Shown here piece after piece: positions 10,904 through 23,279 of a stretch of 64,000 nt of DNA. Position 1 is the first letter of the stretch, and every line of letters starts with the position of its first letter. The stretch is from Charina bottae (Eukaryota; Chordata; Lepidosauria; Squamata; Charinaidae), in contig JALMGJ010000006.1 of assembly GCA_023362775.1 (NCBI GenBank), positions 55,266,501-55,330,500 of the forward strand, given 5' to 3'. The notes under the pieces are model-generated. The model worked only from the letters and a program-made list of their open reading frames with translations, did no database searches and was not told the origin of the DNA. The translations under genes were made by a program, and so were the position numbers.

Positions 10904-13112
10904 AGGGCAGTTAGATTCAGCCTTCCCCATTATTCCATTTCAGTTCTAAATAAAGCTGGGCTTACCTTTTAATTTGTTCTGCTTTTCTTCTAAAAGGTAC
11001 AAGAATGTTGGGAGGAAAAGTGGCATCTCCATAAAGTCACAGCCACTGCTGGATATGCAGGTGGAAGCCATGGCCAGGAGGACCTTTGCTCAGCTATGGC
11101 TTGTGAGCCATTTGCAGCCCTACCTGAAACAGGAGGACTTAACTGCAACACGTCATGCTGTTATCACCCCAGAAATGTTTGTTTTTGTTCATAATAACCT
11201 TGTAAATTTAATCCTGTGATTCCAATTTTATCCACAGGAAACTGAGAACATCAGAAGGATGGGATATAAATTGTTCAGTAAATACTAAATAAGTGAAAAT
11301 AAATGTCAGCTGTACACACACAAACTATTCTAAGAATAAACTTCTTGAGCTCAGTGGAGAGTTCCAGATTGGTCTGTATTCTGAAGCAATAATCTGGAGT
11401 CTTCTTGGCCAAGGAAAGCCATCTCATATTTGCAGTGTATATCATTATAAAAGCCAGCTGCTCAACCTTACTTGTAATTTAGTCATAAATGAAGAGAAGA
11501 GAAACGTGAGGCCTTTGAGTAAGTGCTGCAAGTGATGTCACAGGATCCATCAGCACGAAGGACTACATCCTACTGTGCAGGAAAGGTTAACCTGAGAAAT
11601 AGTATTGCATCAACAAAAATGTTAATGAGTTTATATGTGGCAGCAGGTAAGCAGCAACACAGCACAAGGAAGCTATTGTGATAGGCAGTTAATTACAATG
11701 GAAGTCATGTCTTGGTAATGACTAGGATTCACAGCACATCTCTTTCCAGTCACAGTACAATTTCTCCAGCTCTGTTTATGATAATCTATGGGATTATTTG
11801 ACAGCAAGATGACATTTTGACTTTGCAACAAATTTATTTCATAGACAGTGCAATTACTCACTGGTATTGTGACATTCAATTAGGTGTAGAACTGCTCTGC
11901 AATTTATTATTATATATATATATTTTAGTGGGAGATACACAAATATTGGGTCTATTTCTTATTAGTACATAGGGTCCTTTCCTTTTCAGCATTCTGGCAT
12001 TCTTATTCAAAAAGCTTTGTTCTCTGTAACATCATGTGTTAATATGCAAAAGAAATGGCCTTGCAATATATATTTCTTTTCTTAAACACACACAAACCCA
12101 CACCAATCCAATCGAATTGTGGTTGTTGTAGGTTGCATTAAAAAATACAGATAAAATATTACAATCTTCTTCAAAGACATTACCATGCTGGGAGTTCATA
12201 TGCAGCTGAGAGGTAGGGGTCTTCTGTGCTTTAAACTACTCTAAGAATTCATAAATTATATAGATCATTTAAAATACTGCACAAAAGGAACACATGCAAC
12301 TTGTAGATTGTCAGAGTTGGCTTCCGGCTATGATCACAGCAGCATATTATCACTGGGAAGGTACCATATAGAGAAAAAAATTAGCCTGACAGATAGAAAT
12401 GTTTAGATGGCACAGAAGGTTAGTGTTGCTGACTCTTTTTGTCTATAAAAGAGAAAAGGAAGTGTGTAAGGATGTGTGTGTGTGTGTGTATTTAAGAGAC
12501 TGAAGCCGAAAAAGCATCAAAGACATTCTTAGCAAGAGTAATGCCTCTGGGACTACTACAAATATAACTAGCATATTATAGAACAACTTCTGGAAATAAC
12601 CCCATATATCGCATGAGGTTTGCATGACAAGAAAGCAACATAAACTAACCCCAGACATTCTGAACAGTCCCAATAGAATAGTGAAGAAAAAAGTGATATC
12701 TACATACAATTCCATCTCCAGTGTTAAATAAAGTATTAGTAATTTGGGGAGAAAGGGCTGCTGGCATAACAACTTTAATTTGTTATCCTTCTGGAATTCC
12801 ATCTCAGTCTTCTCAGCTAATACTGCCCTTACTTTTGGCCTTGTTGCCATTTTGAAAATCCTGCAAGTCTAGCAATGAACTGGAGTATATAGTGTAGTAG
12901 TCTGACTGCTTGAAGACTTGTCAAATAGTTTTTCTATATTAAAGATGAAGCTACTTTAAAAAAATCTTAATGTGGACATTACTTTCATTTAATTGTATGG
13001 GTGTGTTTCTGTGCAATAGGAAAGCAGGTAGAGCATGCAACAGTTTGTTCTTGACTGCATCCGATGGTTAGAGCTTAAGGAAGCTCCCTGTCTTTTGCTC
13101 TGCTCTTAATAA
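10904..13112. other. Intergenic, no recognised gene
   Basis: Unique-looking DNA with a short TA run (about 11911-11924) and a (GT)n run near 12474-12489. The minus-strand frame at 12443-12850 has no domain that I recognise and no supporting splice or start context. Confidence 0.5.
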
Positions 13113-13738
13113 CTATCTCCAGATCCATAATTCAAATAAATTTATCCTCTTTCCTTTACTCTTTTTCAATGTCCAACTTTCACAGTCATACAATACGACT
13201 GTTTTAAACTTCCTGGTACATGTTGTCATAGAAATACTTCTGTTTTGATTCATGATGTCATCTCTTCCATTTCTTATATAATATTTGTTCTGTAAGTGAA
13301 ACAAACATGTGTATGATATGCATTCTTGCCTCACTCCCTTTCCTGTTCTGAACCACTCTATTTCTCCAAATTCAGTTATTATAATAGCTTCTTATCCACT
13401 GTAGAGGTTCCCAAGAAGAAGAATCATGTGTTCTGGTATTAGTATTAATACAGTATAGCCCAGATTTTTACATGTTCTACATAAACAGAGACCATGCTCT
13501 AGTCAATAAAACAAGGATAAACCTCCTTATATTATCTTGTTCTCTCCATTATGCATCTTAATGATTTGATGTCATGTCCTACTGCCTGTCATTTGGCATC
13601 TTTCTTTTCATGTACAGTTCTATTCTTTTTTGTAAGTTCTTAAGAAAGAAATACCTTGTGTGAGGAATTAGCACACATTCTTTTGCATTTCCCTTCTTTG
13701 ATACAAGTATGTACAGCAATCTTTTCCAATCTCTAGGC

Positions 13739-14088
13739 CAGGGCTTTCCAAAGTTTTTCCCGCGGCGACACACCAACCGGCGTTGGTGTGTCGCCGCGGG
13801 AAAACCCAGAAGTGCGGCAGCGCACAAAAACCCAGAAGCGCTGCTGCTGCTTTCGGGTTTTGTGCGCTGCAGTTGGTGTGTCGCCGCAGGAAAACCCGGA
13901 AGCGCTGATTATGATCAGCGCTTCCGGGTTGTGTGGCAACACACCAGACTGTGTGTGGCGACACACCAGACTGTGTGTGGCGACACACCAGACTGTGTGT
14001 GGCGACACACCAGACTGTGTGTGGCGACACACCAGACTGTGTGTGGCAACACACTTTTGTGTCGCGACACACAGTTTGGAAAGCTCTG
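13739..14088. mobile_element. hAT MITE with hairpins and an internal 22-bp tandem array
   Basis: The termini CAGGGCTTTCCAAA / TTTGGAAAGCTCTG belong to the same family as 4050-4245 and 36052-36457. An 8-bp target duplication CTCTAGGC is perfect at 13731-13738 and 14089-14096. The interior is GC-rich and has a perfect 23-bp inverted repeat (13755-13777 with 13782-13804, loop CGGC), a perfect 17-bp inverted repeat (13893-13909 with 13914-13930, loop TATG), and a tandem array at 13931-14050. Open frames here on both strands (Cys/Thr/His-rich repeats) come from the array and are not genes. Confidence 0.93.
13931..14050. repeat. 22-bp minisatellite inside a hAT MITE
   Basis: Four exact 22-bp units, GTGTGTGGCGACACACCAGA plus CT, start at 13951, 13973, 13995 and 14017. 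A variant partial unit lies before them and another after. Each unit carries its own small inverted repeat (GTGTG/CACAC). Exact identity between units suggests recent expansion. Confidence 0.96.
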
Positions 14089-14800
14089 CTCTAGGCCATG
14101 TAGTTTTGTTCTGTATTTGTTGACATACACCTGAACACACTTTTACTACCTTCTGTCCTATAAATTTAAACCATATTTCCACGTGCTTTCCTATTTGACA
14201 TCTGGTCTGGTGCCTGTTGTACTTCACTTTCTAATGGAGTAGGTGCCTGAACATATTTTTTTCCTCTGCAAATGGTTCTCTACTATCCAATTTATTGAAA
14301 GTTTTAGTATAGTATTTCACCATCCTTTAATCTCATTTGCCTTTTTTAGATTGCCTTTGAATATAACTATCTTCGCCATACATTTCACTGTGAAATCTCT
14401 GCTCTTTAAAATATCTCTTATTTTCCTTTTCTTGTTTCCTTCTAACATGTTCCATAGACATCTTTCATTGACATATCTTTTATTGTTCTTTCTCACCTAG
14501 AATTGGAAGTCTGTATTCAATTATCCTACATTCTTCCCTTTTTATCTTTTGTCTTTCTTTAGCTATCATGATAATTTATTCTGAAAGTCACTTGAAACAT
14601 TTCCTCATTGAGATTTTGGGAATATTGCTTTCTGCTTTGGTTTTCCATGAATTCTTGTATTGCTTCTCATAGTTCTTCAGGTTCTCTTTTGCATAAATTA
14701 AGCATACTGAATCTTTTCCTTACATTGAACCTATCTTCTGATTGCATGTTCTCCAGGTCGAATCTTGCTGTGACACCTACTTGCGTTAATTTTCTATATA

Positions 14801-15776
14801 TTTTATACCAGTAATTCCCAGTCTGTTCCACAACCTATACCTGGGAATGCCCTTCCTGATTGAATTACACTTCTTCCTCTTCTATTTCCTGTTCAGATTA
14901 CAATAATGTGCATCTAGTGATAACCATGGACAGAGGCTGTTGTTATGTTGCTTGACACAAGAGTTGACAATAAAGAATTACCTTCACAAAATTCTATTAA
15001 CCTATCTTCTGCATTAATGTGTGTAACAAATCCAAATATGCCTGTAATTCCAGGTTCATCCATTTTTCCAATTTTGGCATTCTAATCCAGGCATTATACT
15101 GGGGAATACATATGTGAATGTATCTGTATCTGTATCTGTGTGTCTATGTCATAGCATCCACCAGTGTTGCAAAACTAACTCTGCTTATATGATGGTCCTC
15201 AATATTTTGATGCAGTGATCTGCATGAAAACAAGTTTGAGAAGTGCTGATTTATGGAATTCAGCATCCACTTGAATAGTAGCACAACTCCCAATCCATAT
15301 TTCTACGTTTAGAAGTTCAAAAGATATGCTACCAAATGTATATTCTTCTCAGCAATTTCATGCTGGCATTCTTGAAAAATCAAGAAAAGTTTGGCAATTA
15401 GGTATGGGTATATATACACACACACATTATAAATAAATAAAAATACTGTAACAGGCAACTGGAAGTGATTGAATGTCCATGTTTAATACTGGAAAAAGTA
15501 ATTTGGGAAATGGGGCATTTCACTTAAAATTTTGATTACTCATAGTGGGAATCAATCATCTAAGATACATACATATTTAAGAATCCTTCCTATGCAGCAT
15601 AGTAGCACTGAATCGCTATATTTATTGAAGATCGTGCTGTTCTGTCACAAAGATTTAAATGGAAAATTTGACTAAATGCTTATCTTGAAAATTTGAAAGT
15701 ATTTTTCTTAGGCAGGGTTATACTTGTTCTTCAATGATTAACCTCACAAGCTCACAATGTGATGTCGAAACATGGG
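14801..15776. other. Intergenic, no recognised feature
   Basis: AT-rich sequence. It contains a short TGTATC run near 15117-15137 and a TATACACACA run near 15410-15425; no gene evidence. Confidence 0.5.
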
Positions 15777-15787
15777 GCATTGTAATT

Positions 15788-15963
15788 GTTGTTGTTCAGT
15801 CGTTTAGTCGTGTCCGACTCTTCATGACCCCATGGACCATAGCACGCCAGGCCTTCCTGTCCTCCACTGTCTCCCGGAGTTTACTCAAATTCATGTTCAT
15901 TACATCGGTGATGCTATCTAACCATCTCATCCTCTGCCGTCCCCTTCTCCTTTTGCCTTCAGT
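15788..15963 (-). mobile_element. 5'-truncated BovB LINE insertion
   Basis: A 176-bp segment matching the last ~170 bp of the BovB element at the left edge in reverse orientation, starting with the TTGTTGTTGTT complement of the ACA tail and continuing into the C-terminal coding sequence. It is flanked by a perfect 11-bp target duplication GCATTGTAATT (15777-15787 and 15964-15974). Severe 5' truncation is normal for this family. High identity to the left-edge copy implies a young insertion. Confidence 0.95.
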
Positions 15964-15974
15964 GCATTGTAATT

Positions 15975-17006
15975 ACCTTTTAACAAATTCGGGACAGGGC
16001 AGAAGCTTCCACAGAATTGAAGGCTGCCATCAAAATGATGAAAGCAGGATCATGTTGTTGCGATGCAAGAAATGTGTACGAAAGGCAGAGGTTGTGGCAC
16101 ACTGGTGTGATGCTGCTTTTGTCATTTGCCCTCTTTTACTTCCCCACTACACCCACAAACACGAGGTATATACTCACTCCATTGGAGCTCATTCTAATAT
16201 TGAACTTGGTTGATGCCAACATTCGGCCTCCATATCTTTCTGCAAGGGAAAACTTTTACTTACCTAACCTAAACATCCTCATTGTAAATGCATCAGCAGA
16301 TCCAGAGCCAGCCAAATATATTCTACTTGTATTCTCCAGATCATTATTATGAGGAAGTAAATATTTCATTTTTGAACTCTCTAGGTGCTGAACAATGCAG
16401 CGGAATTGTGTTTAATTTCTAATCTATTTTAACATTAGAGTTATGTAAATTGGATTAAAATGCAGATTTAAATAAAAATGGAAATGCCTGCTGAAATAAT
16501 TCATGGCTTTGCTTTTCACTGTAGCTTATTTTTGGTGATACTCTAGCTCCCTCTGCTGTACTGATAACTATTCCCAAGTGCAAAGGCAAGAATTACAGAC
16601 TTGATTCTCTAGTTTTTTCCCCTTCAGTAAAATAATTAGGAAACAGTACAGGTTCATATTATATAGAGGCTTCTCAAAATTATAAACATTTTAGAGGGTG
16701 CTTATTATCTCCCTGTATTTTAAAGTTAAAGCACATGCTGGCCACTAGTTATATCTGTAACTATACAAACAAAATCCATCCTTTTTTAAACCTTGGCATG
16801 TTTCAGAGATCACCGTTGGTGGCAGCCTGTAGTCATCTCTCAAAAAAGTAAAGCAGGGTCAGACCTGCTTAATGTTTGGATGTCAGACACCCCACCCCAC
16901 CCCAAAAAACTGGTCTATAAACTAGATTGGGAATTTGGACAAAATATTCTGGAAGAAGATTGTGTCAGACCAGTTCCCTAGTATTACCAAGCAAACTAGA
17001 GGGATA
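15975..17006. other. Intergenic, no recognised feature
   Basis: No gene or repeat could be assigned. Small frames at 15734-16352 partly overlap the BovB insertion and read as noise. Confidence 0.5.
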
Positions 17007-17014
17007 TGCCTTAT

Positions 17015-17140
17015 CAGTGTTTCTCAACCTTAGCAACTTTAAGATGTGTAGACTTCAAGTCCCAGAAATCCCCAACCGGCTGGGGATTTCTGGGAGTTGA
17101 AGTCCATATATCTTAAAGTTGCTAAGGTTGAGAAACCCTG
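17015..17140. mobile_element. Palindromic hAT MITE
   Basis: Almost the entire 126 bp is an inverted repeat: CAGTGTTTCTCAACCTTAGC at one end mirrors GCTAAGGTTGAGAAACCCTG at the other, with the centre near 17078 around 'ccccaaccggctgggg'. Related copies lie at 22606-22708 and 60489-60589. The 8-bp target duplication is imperfect here (TGCCTTAT versus GCCTATAT). The transcript would fold into a long hairpin. Confidence 0.88.
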
Positions 17141-18255
17141 GCCTATATAGTCACCAAGAGTTCATTTTTACCTATAATTATGGTCCTTCAGATCCAACTC
17201 ATCATGCCATTACCAATGATAGGGTTATAACTCTATATGGTATAGACATTTTCTGAAAAGTAGATTGTTGTTTTGCCACACTGATCCTCAGGAACAGCTT
17301 TCAAACACATGCCAAGGCAACCCAACCCTGTCATTAGGCAACCACCCCAGATGGTGAGGTGTGGGGGTGGGGTGGGGGGCAAGATAGCAGTAGATCCACC
17401 CCCACCTGTCTCCTGAACCTCCCAACTCATTCCTTCCACTGTACTCCACTGCACTACACTATACCCAAAGCTAGCCTGCCATGCTCAGGTGTGATTAGGG
17501 ATACTAGCCCATTCCCAGGACATAACATTCACCTCAAGCCAGTCAATTTTTGGAATAGGGAGGGGTGCCATTTTGTTCACTACCTCAGGCAACAAAATGT
17601 TTGGGGGCATTTTGACTATGTTGGTTGGGAGTAAAGGAAGTCCAGCACATCTGAAGGCACCAGACTGGAGAGAGTTCTGGATAGACTTGTCTAGGTACCT
17701 TGGAAACTTTTGTGTATAGGAATATTTCTACTACAAATCACAACAGATAAAATGCCTCAAATAACAAGGGACAAGAGTACCTGAAGAGGAAAATCAGGGT
17801 GCAGTTCTTTAGCGTACACTTGATATCATGAATCATTGCAACGTGTTATTACACAAGGAATCAGATGAAGAACAGTTATGTGTGTGTCTTTCCTATGCCT
17901 CCTGAAAATGCAGCCACACTGGGGAAAAAATCTTGAGGAAACTGGAAAATAACTAAAGGTCAGAAGCATATTAACAAGCATGATTATGCCATTGCAAACT
18001 AAGCTGCTTATGTCAAAAGAGGGGTCTTCTAAGAATTTAGTGTGCAATTTTCTCCATAGGTGCAGAAAATATCTTCTAACTGCTTTACTTTTGATACGGA
18101 GTCACTTTACAGCCAGCAGCTATGCAGTAGTGTCATTGATAAAATTATTGCTCGAAAACAAGATTTAAAAAACCTTGACATGAAACATTGGGTGGGCATG
18201 TGGTTGGGGGAGAAATTAGTTGTGATTAGATAATTATGGATGTAACTCTAGAATG
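17141..18255. other. Intergenic, no recognised feature
   Basis: Unique-looking sequence with a G-rich patch near 17361-17379. No gene evidence. Confidence 0.5.
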
Positions 18256-18263
18256 CCTTAGAG

Positions 18264-18801
18264 CCAGGGTGGGGAACCTTTTTTATCCCAAGGGCCATTT
18301 TGACATTTATCACATCACTCGAGGGCCGGGGGTTGGGGTTTGCGGGCGGGAGCCAATCGTGTGGAAGGGGGTGGGGTTTGTGGGCGGGAGCCAATTGCGC
18401 ACACTGGGGGGCCGCCACGCCCGGTGCCATGCCTGCCATGCCTGCCCACACGTCCGCCGCTGTGCCCACCCTTGCCGTGTCCGCTGCCGCCATGCCTGCT
18501 GCCACGCCCGCCGCCACCCCCAGCATGCCTGCTGCCATGCCTGTCACCACGCCCACCATTCCTGCCGCCACGCCTGCCCCCGCCACATCCACCACTGCAC
18601 CCACCGCTGCCACACCCACTGCCGCCACGCCCCCGCCTGCCACTGCGCCTGCCGCCACGCCCACCATGCCTGCCCCCGCCACGTCCGCCACGCCCACCAT
18701 GCCCGCTGACGTCACACCCCTGCCGCACCCACTACTGCAGGCTGGATCGATTGCTTTCACGGGCCTTGTGCGGCCCGCAGGCCGGACGTTGCCCACCCCT
18801 G
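18264..18801. mobile_element. hAT non-autonomous element with GC-rich minisatellite core
   Basis: One end reads CCAGGGTGGGGAACC and the other GTTGCCCACCCCTG, imperfect hAT-like inverted termini, and a perfect 8-bp target duplication CCTTAGAG lies at 18256-18263 and 18802-18809. The sub-terminal 'gggccattttgac' and 'gggcc..gcggcccgcaggcc' blocks are typical of this kind of hAT element. The core (about 18400-18720) is an irregular array of GCC/CATGCCTGCC units. Near the left end two ~40-bp copies of a 'tttg(c/t)gggcgggagccaat' block repeat. All the long open frames here on both strands follow from the biased repeat composition. Confidence 0.88.
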
Positions 18802-18867
18802 CCTTAGAGAATGCTCCACTATGGAACAATAAATGTGCCGGCATGCAGATTGTGATGTAAGATGTTT

Positions 18868-19300
18868 GCCATTCCCCCCACGAAGATCCCTGGTTACATC
18901 TACCGGTCCCATCAGATCCAGCAGGAAAGGCAGGCTACAGGTCCCATCTACTATGGAGTGTCAGCTGACAGGACCCAGGAAGAGGGCCTTTTCTGCCAGG
19001 TCCCTGCCCTTTCGAACGTCATTCCCCTGGAACTCAGATTGGCCCCAACCCTTCTGGCCTTTAGGAAGGGTCTGAAGACATGGCTGGGCCACCATGCTTG
19101 GTGGTGTAGTTGGACTGGTGAGCCTCTTCAACGGTTATACTAAATAGGATGTATCGATGGTATTATCCTGCTGATTGTAATTATGTTTTTGTGTTTTGAG
19201 TTTTTAACAGTGGTTTTAGTATAGTTGTATTTTTGCTGTTTTTATTTACATATTTTATTGTTCTTGCTGTTGTATTTAATTGCTGTGAGCCGCTGTAATG
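18868..19300 (+). mobile_element. L2/CR1-clade LINE 3' end
   Basis: Translation of about 18990-19090 gives a stretch like NVIPLELRLAPTLLAF followed by GLKTW, resembling the C-terminal 'WN.LP...R....L..FK..LKT.L' segment of L2/CR1-clade reverse transcriptases. A 3' UTR rich in T follows, ending near 'gctgtgagccgctgta', the start of the usual 'gagccgcc' L2/CR1 tail. It is frameshifted and old. Confidence 0.62.
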
Positions 19301-20390
19301 TCCCATTTCAAAGACACGTTCAAAGGCATTTTCAAAAGGAGAAGCCAGCCTAACTTGGCAAGTTCTTCGATTTTTTTAATGCAAAAGGTAATTACATTTG
19401 TCAGGCAGATACATCTGAGCACACATGGTCTTCTTTAATTCAGAAGCACTCGCAGGAAGAAACAATTATTTGAATATGATGCATGTGCTCATACAGATGG
19501 CAGGACTGGATAAGAACTCGGTGTGAATCCCAAATCCAGAATGGATCAGAACAATTTACTCAAAGAGAAATGGAGTAGTTCCAATTTGTTATGTCTCCAA
19601 AAACTTCCACAAAGCTATTTGCCAACCCCCCAACCCCCATGATGGAGTTTGCTGTTATAAAACAATTCAGAGAGAAGGGCATAGGGAAAGAAGAATGGAG
19701 AGAAATCAATGGATTGAGTATACTGTTTTGAAAGAAACATTGTTCTTTGACACAATCCTTTTCTTTCATTTGTATGTGTGTGCACATTCTCCCCCCCTCC
19801 ACAACATATGAATCTATCTGCCTGAAATTTGATATAGATCTTCTTCATTATAGGATTTCTTTTTGCTGCACATTTCAATATAGTCTGCCTCAAAACAAAC
19901 GTTATGGGATTCTTTTTTAATTAAAGGAGTGTTATTTAACAACTCCTTCACCAGTATTTATGACATTTGGCTTCCTCCATCTCTTAGTGGTGACCTAGAG
20001 CCCCTGCAATTTTCATCCAATTCTAGTGAAAAGTAAAAATGTTATTGGGGTGTGCAGATTGGCTACAATTCAGTTTGGGATGTTGTTTCAATTTGGGCAA
20101 AGAGATCCAAGTTAAAAAAAAAATCAAATAAATTACACCACAGAAAGGTTGCTGAAAGATCAATCAACCCAGGACAGGAATGAGTAAAAATGGCTAGTCA
20201 TGGCACACTGTATTTGGGATGCATTCTGAATATGCTACAAAATAAGAATTTTGTGATTTTTTGTTTGTTTGTTTATGGAAGATATTGACTTATTCCACAG
20301 CTCTGGATTAGAAGGTCTTCACTTTCTGTTAAATGACAGAAACACACTATCTAGCCACTTGGAATAAAGCATATATAATTAAAAATGGCC
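19301..20390. other. Intergenic, downstream of ATP23, no recognised feature
   Basis: No gene or clear repeat assigned. ATP23 probably ends its transcript at about 20370-20390 from the right. Confidence 0.5.
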
Positions 20391-20396
20391 TTTATT
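20391..20396 (-). terminator. Candidate ATP23 polyadenylation signal
   Basis: TTTATT on the plus strand gives AATAAA on the minus strand, about 390 nt downstream of the ATP23 stop. It is the first AATAAA after that stop in the sense of transcription. Confidence 0.6.
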
Positions 20397-20783
20397 CAAC
20401 CAAGGATGAAAAAACAATTTCAAAATGAATTGGTAGTGGAACAAACAGAGGCATCTGCAAGTTCTGGTGCATTTGCCAGAATGAGTAAAGCTCAGCTGTG
20501 CTGCAAGCTCCTCCCCTTTTGTATTTACATGCAAAAGCAAACAAACAAAAGGTGTTGACCTGGTAGCAAGATGCTACTTTCATAATCTCTCCCCCTTTGA
20601 GTCTACCCGTGGATGCCTCAGTTCACAAATACCCATTTTGCTCATTGAAAAAAATAGTAATTACTAGATCAATTAGCTAAATGAAACACAGAATGGAAAT
20701 TAAACAAATTGGATATATTTTCTCCAGGGACTCCAATTATCCTCTAATGTGGTAGTTTGAACCTAGAGGTGAACAGTTTTCAT

Positions 20784-23246
20784 TCATAGATTTTGGTAGT
20801 AACGGTGACGGTTCTGAAAACCTCTATATGCGTGCTTTGCATCCAATTTGCTGTGGGGCACTCTGTCAAATGGTTCGTGATCATTGAAACAGGATTCAAA
20901 GACTTCATCTACAGCTTTCTCTGCCATCTCTTTAGTGATATTTCTAACAGCCAACATGGAGCGAACAGCTTTCATCCTTACGCACGTCTGAAACAGGAAG
21001 GACTTCCATTACTTGAAATACAGATACTTAGATTTCATGATAATATGACTTTAAGGAATAACATAGCCTTTTTCAAAGGAGTAGCCAGAAATATTTTTAA
21101 TATATTTATTAGCTCATAAATTTTGTGGATCACCAAAGTAGTCCTGTTTATTTGAACAAGAGATTAATACCAAGCTGCAATGAACAATTATTTTACCCAA
21201 GTCAAATAAACAAATAGTCTTAGTCTTTCTAACCATGAAACTAATATTCCATAATCTGGAATGTACACATTAACGTTGAGAAAGATAATCCAAGATTAGC
21301 TAAATTAAGAAGAATCGATCTGGCCAATGAACAATAGGTTTCCCACCCTTAATCTCTCTTCTTTTAGATGAAGGTTGAATGAAAAGTAATGCCTCCAGCT
21401 CCATAACTTTAGTTTAAATAGGAATATTTTAATAAATAAAGCCAAAAAGTCATTGAAAGCTATTTTGTTACCTGTATTTACTTCTCTATATAATCACCAC
21501 CATTCACTATACCCTTCTGCCGATGGACAAGTTTTTAAAAGCCATCACAAAAGGACTTTACATTTTGTCTCTTCAACCAGGTCCTGATAATCCTTTCCAC
21601 TTCCTCCATCTTTGCCACTTCGAAAAAACGATTAAGCAGAATATGGAAGCACAAGAAGGAACTTTTGACTCAACAAGACAAAGCTAGGCTTCACACTACA
21701 TGAGGCACCCAAGAGGCAACTGCGAAGGTGGACCTCACTGTCTTACCCCATCCGCCACACAGGCCAGACTTGGTGCCATGCAACTTCTACCTTTTCCCAA
21801 AACTGAAGGGATCCTTTGTAAGCATCTGTGAGGACCTGATAGAAGAATCAAAGTGTGGAGTTGTTTCATGCTTTAAGAAGCATTTCCATCACTGAGAAAA
21901 GTGTTCAGAGAATGTGATTATGTGGAGAAATAAATTCAGGTAACAAAACAGCTTGTTTTGAGGATTATTTTCCTGTTCCATCTATTTCAACATCCCTATT
22001 TCAACTAAAGTTATGGAGCTGGAGGCATTATTTTTTATTCAACCCTCATATATAAAAACAAGCAGCATATTGAGAGAGACAAAAAGCCTCTTTATCTTTT
22101 TCATCCCTATTGATACTACATTCCTTCGTAAGATTTTATTTTTTGAGGTGAGCCTCAAATTCCAGAAGAAACTACCCCAAATGAAGACTTCAGTTTGTGA
22201 ACATAAATCTCTTCTTTTACAGATCATTATTAACTTACCTGCTGATGCTGCTTTAGTCCAAATCTAAACCGCATCACTTCATTTATGAGAGAACAATCTC
22301 CACTGAGATTAGACGCCCGAATCTATAAACGATGCACAAACTGAATAGAATATTTACAGGAATATTAACAAAGTATCACATTTTAAACCTTTTGTCCTAA
22401 AGGCTGCAAATCTGTACTTCATTTCCAATTTGTTGTATAATTGCTTAAAAGAGGTTCAACAATCAAGTGGTTAAGAATAATTGAATTATCTTGGTTATTC
22501 ATATAGCCATTCTCCAGGGATGCTATTAAAGCATCACTGCTGAAAGACTATCACCTTGATCCCATTTTAGAAATATAGAACATGATCTTGCTCATCCAGC
22601 TAGGCCAGTATTTCTCAACCTTGGCAACTTGAAGATGTGTGGACTTCAACTCCCAGAATTCCCCAGCTGGCCACACATCTTCAGTTTGCCAAAGGTTGAG
22701 AAACACTGAGCTAGGTAGTAGCGTCTAGCTGAACTTGGCTGATCTCAGAAAGCTAAAGAGGGTAAGATTTTATTAGTACTTGCCTGGGAGACACCAGGAA
22801 ACTCCAAGGCTGTAGGCTAGACTAGAGTTTTTAAAAACACCCTAAAAAAGGTAAACCCTAACTATTCCCACACTGCTGCCAATAAAATAGATGAGCATAT
22901 CCATGAAGTCAATTGGAGTTGAGTTTCTGACTCAACAGAGACTTTAGAATAGATATACTGCTTAGGTCAATGACTTAAGTCATTGTTCAGAAGATGTAAA
23001 ACATGTTGCAGTTTCACAAACTATCTCCCCTGTCACATTTCTAGATTGTTCTAAAGAGGGAGGCGAGAATAGAGAAGCAATTATGTTCCTATCATATCCA
23101 TGGAAAATAAGTACATTTTCTTCAATTGGAAATAAGTACATGCTACTCATTTAATAAACTATTCATGTTACCCTAGCCTTCTCTTCGTTTTCTCTCCCTC
23201 TCTCTCCCCAATGCCCTGACTCTGCTGTAGGAATACACACACACAA

Positions 23247-23279
<33 letters not shown>

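Larger units (their letters stand above)
13113..14800 (-). mobile_element. Decayed RTE/BovB-like LINE copy, interrupted by a hAT element
   Basis: Read on the minus strand, 13334-13113 encodes a degraded version of the RTE C-terminal segment (YDCESWTLKKSKGKRINLFE..W), comparable to YGCESWTIRKAERRRIDAFE of the copy at the left edge. Further upstream, 13738-13579 encodes WPRDWKR..ISKKGNAKEC-like residues matching the RT segment WPQDWKRSVYVPIPKKGNAKEC. Around 14600-14780 the minus strand reads like the region after the endonuclease (RFDLENMQ). Stops and frameshifts are frequent, so it is much older than the left-edge copy. The hAT insertion at 13739-14088 splits it. Outer borders are approximate. 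Confidence 0.7.

Noticed and set aside
13668..14227. Open frames of 111-164 codons on both strands with Cys/Thr/His repeats
   Set aside because: All frames are open because the 22-bp tandem array and hairpins of the hAT MITE lack stops; none resembles a protein family.
18236..18860. Frames of 137-198 codons in nearly every reading frame, His/Cys-, Pro- or Gly-rich
   Set aside because: They are produced by the GC-rich minisatellite in the hAT element; composition, not coding.
22724..22817. Functional 5S rRNA gene
   Set aside because: The 5' third and internal promoter are mutated and no T-run terminator follows at the right place.
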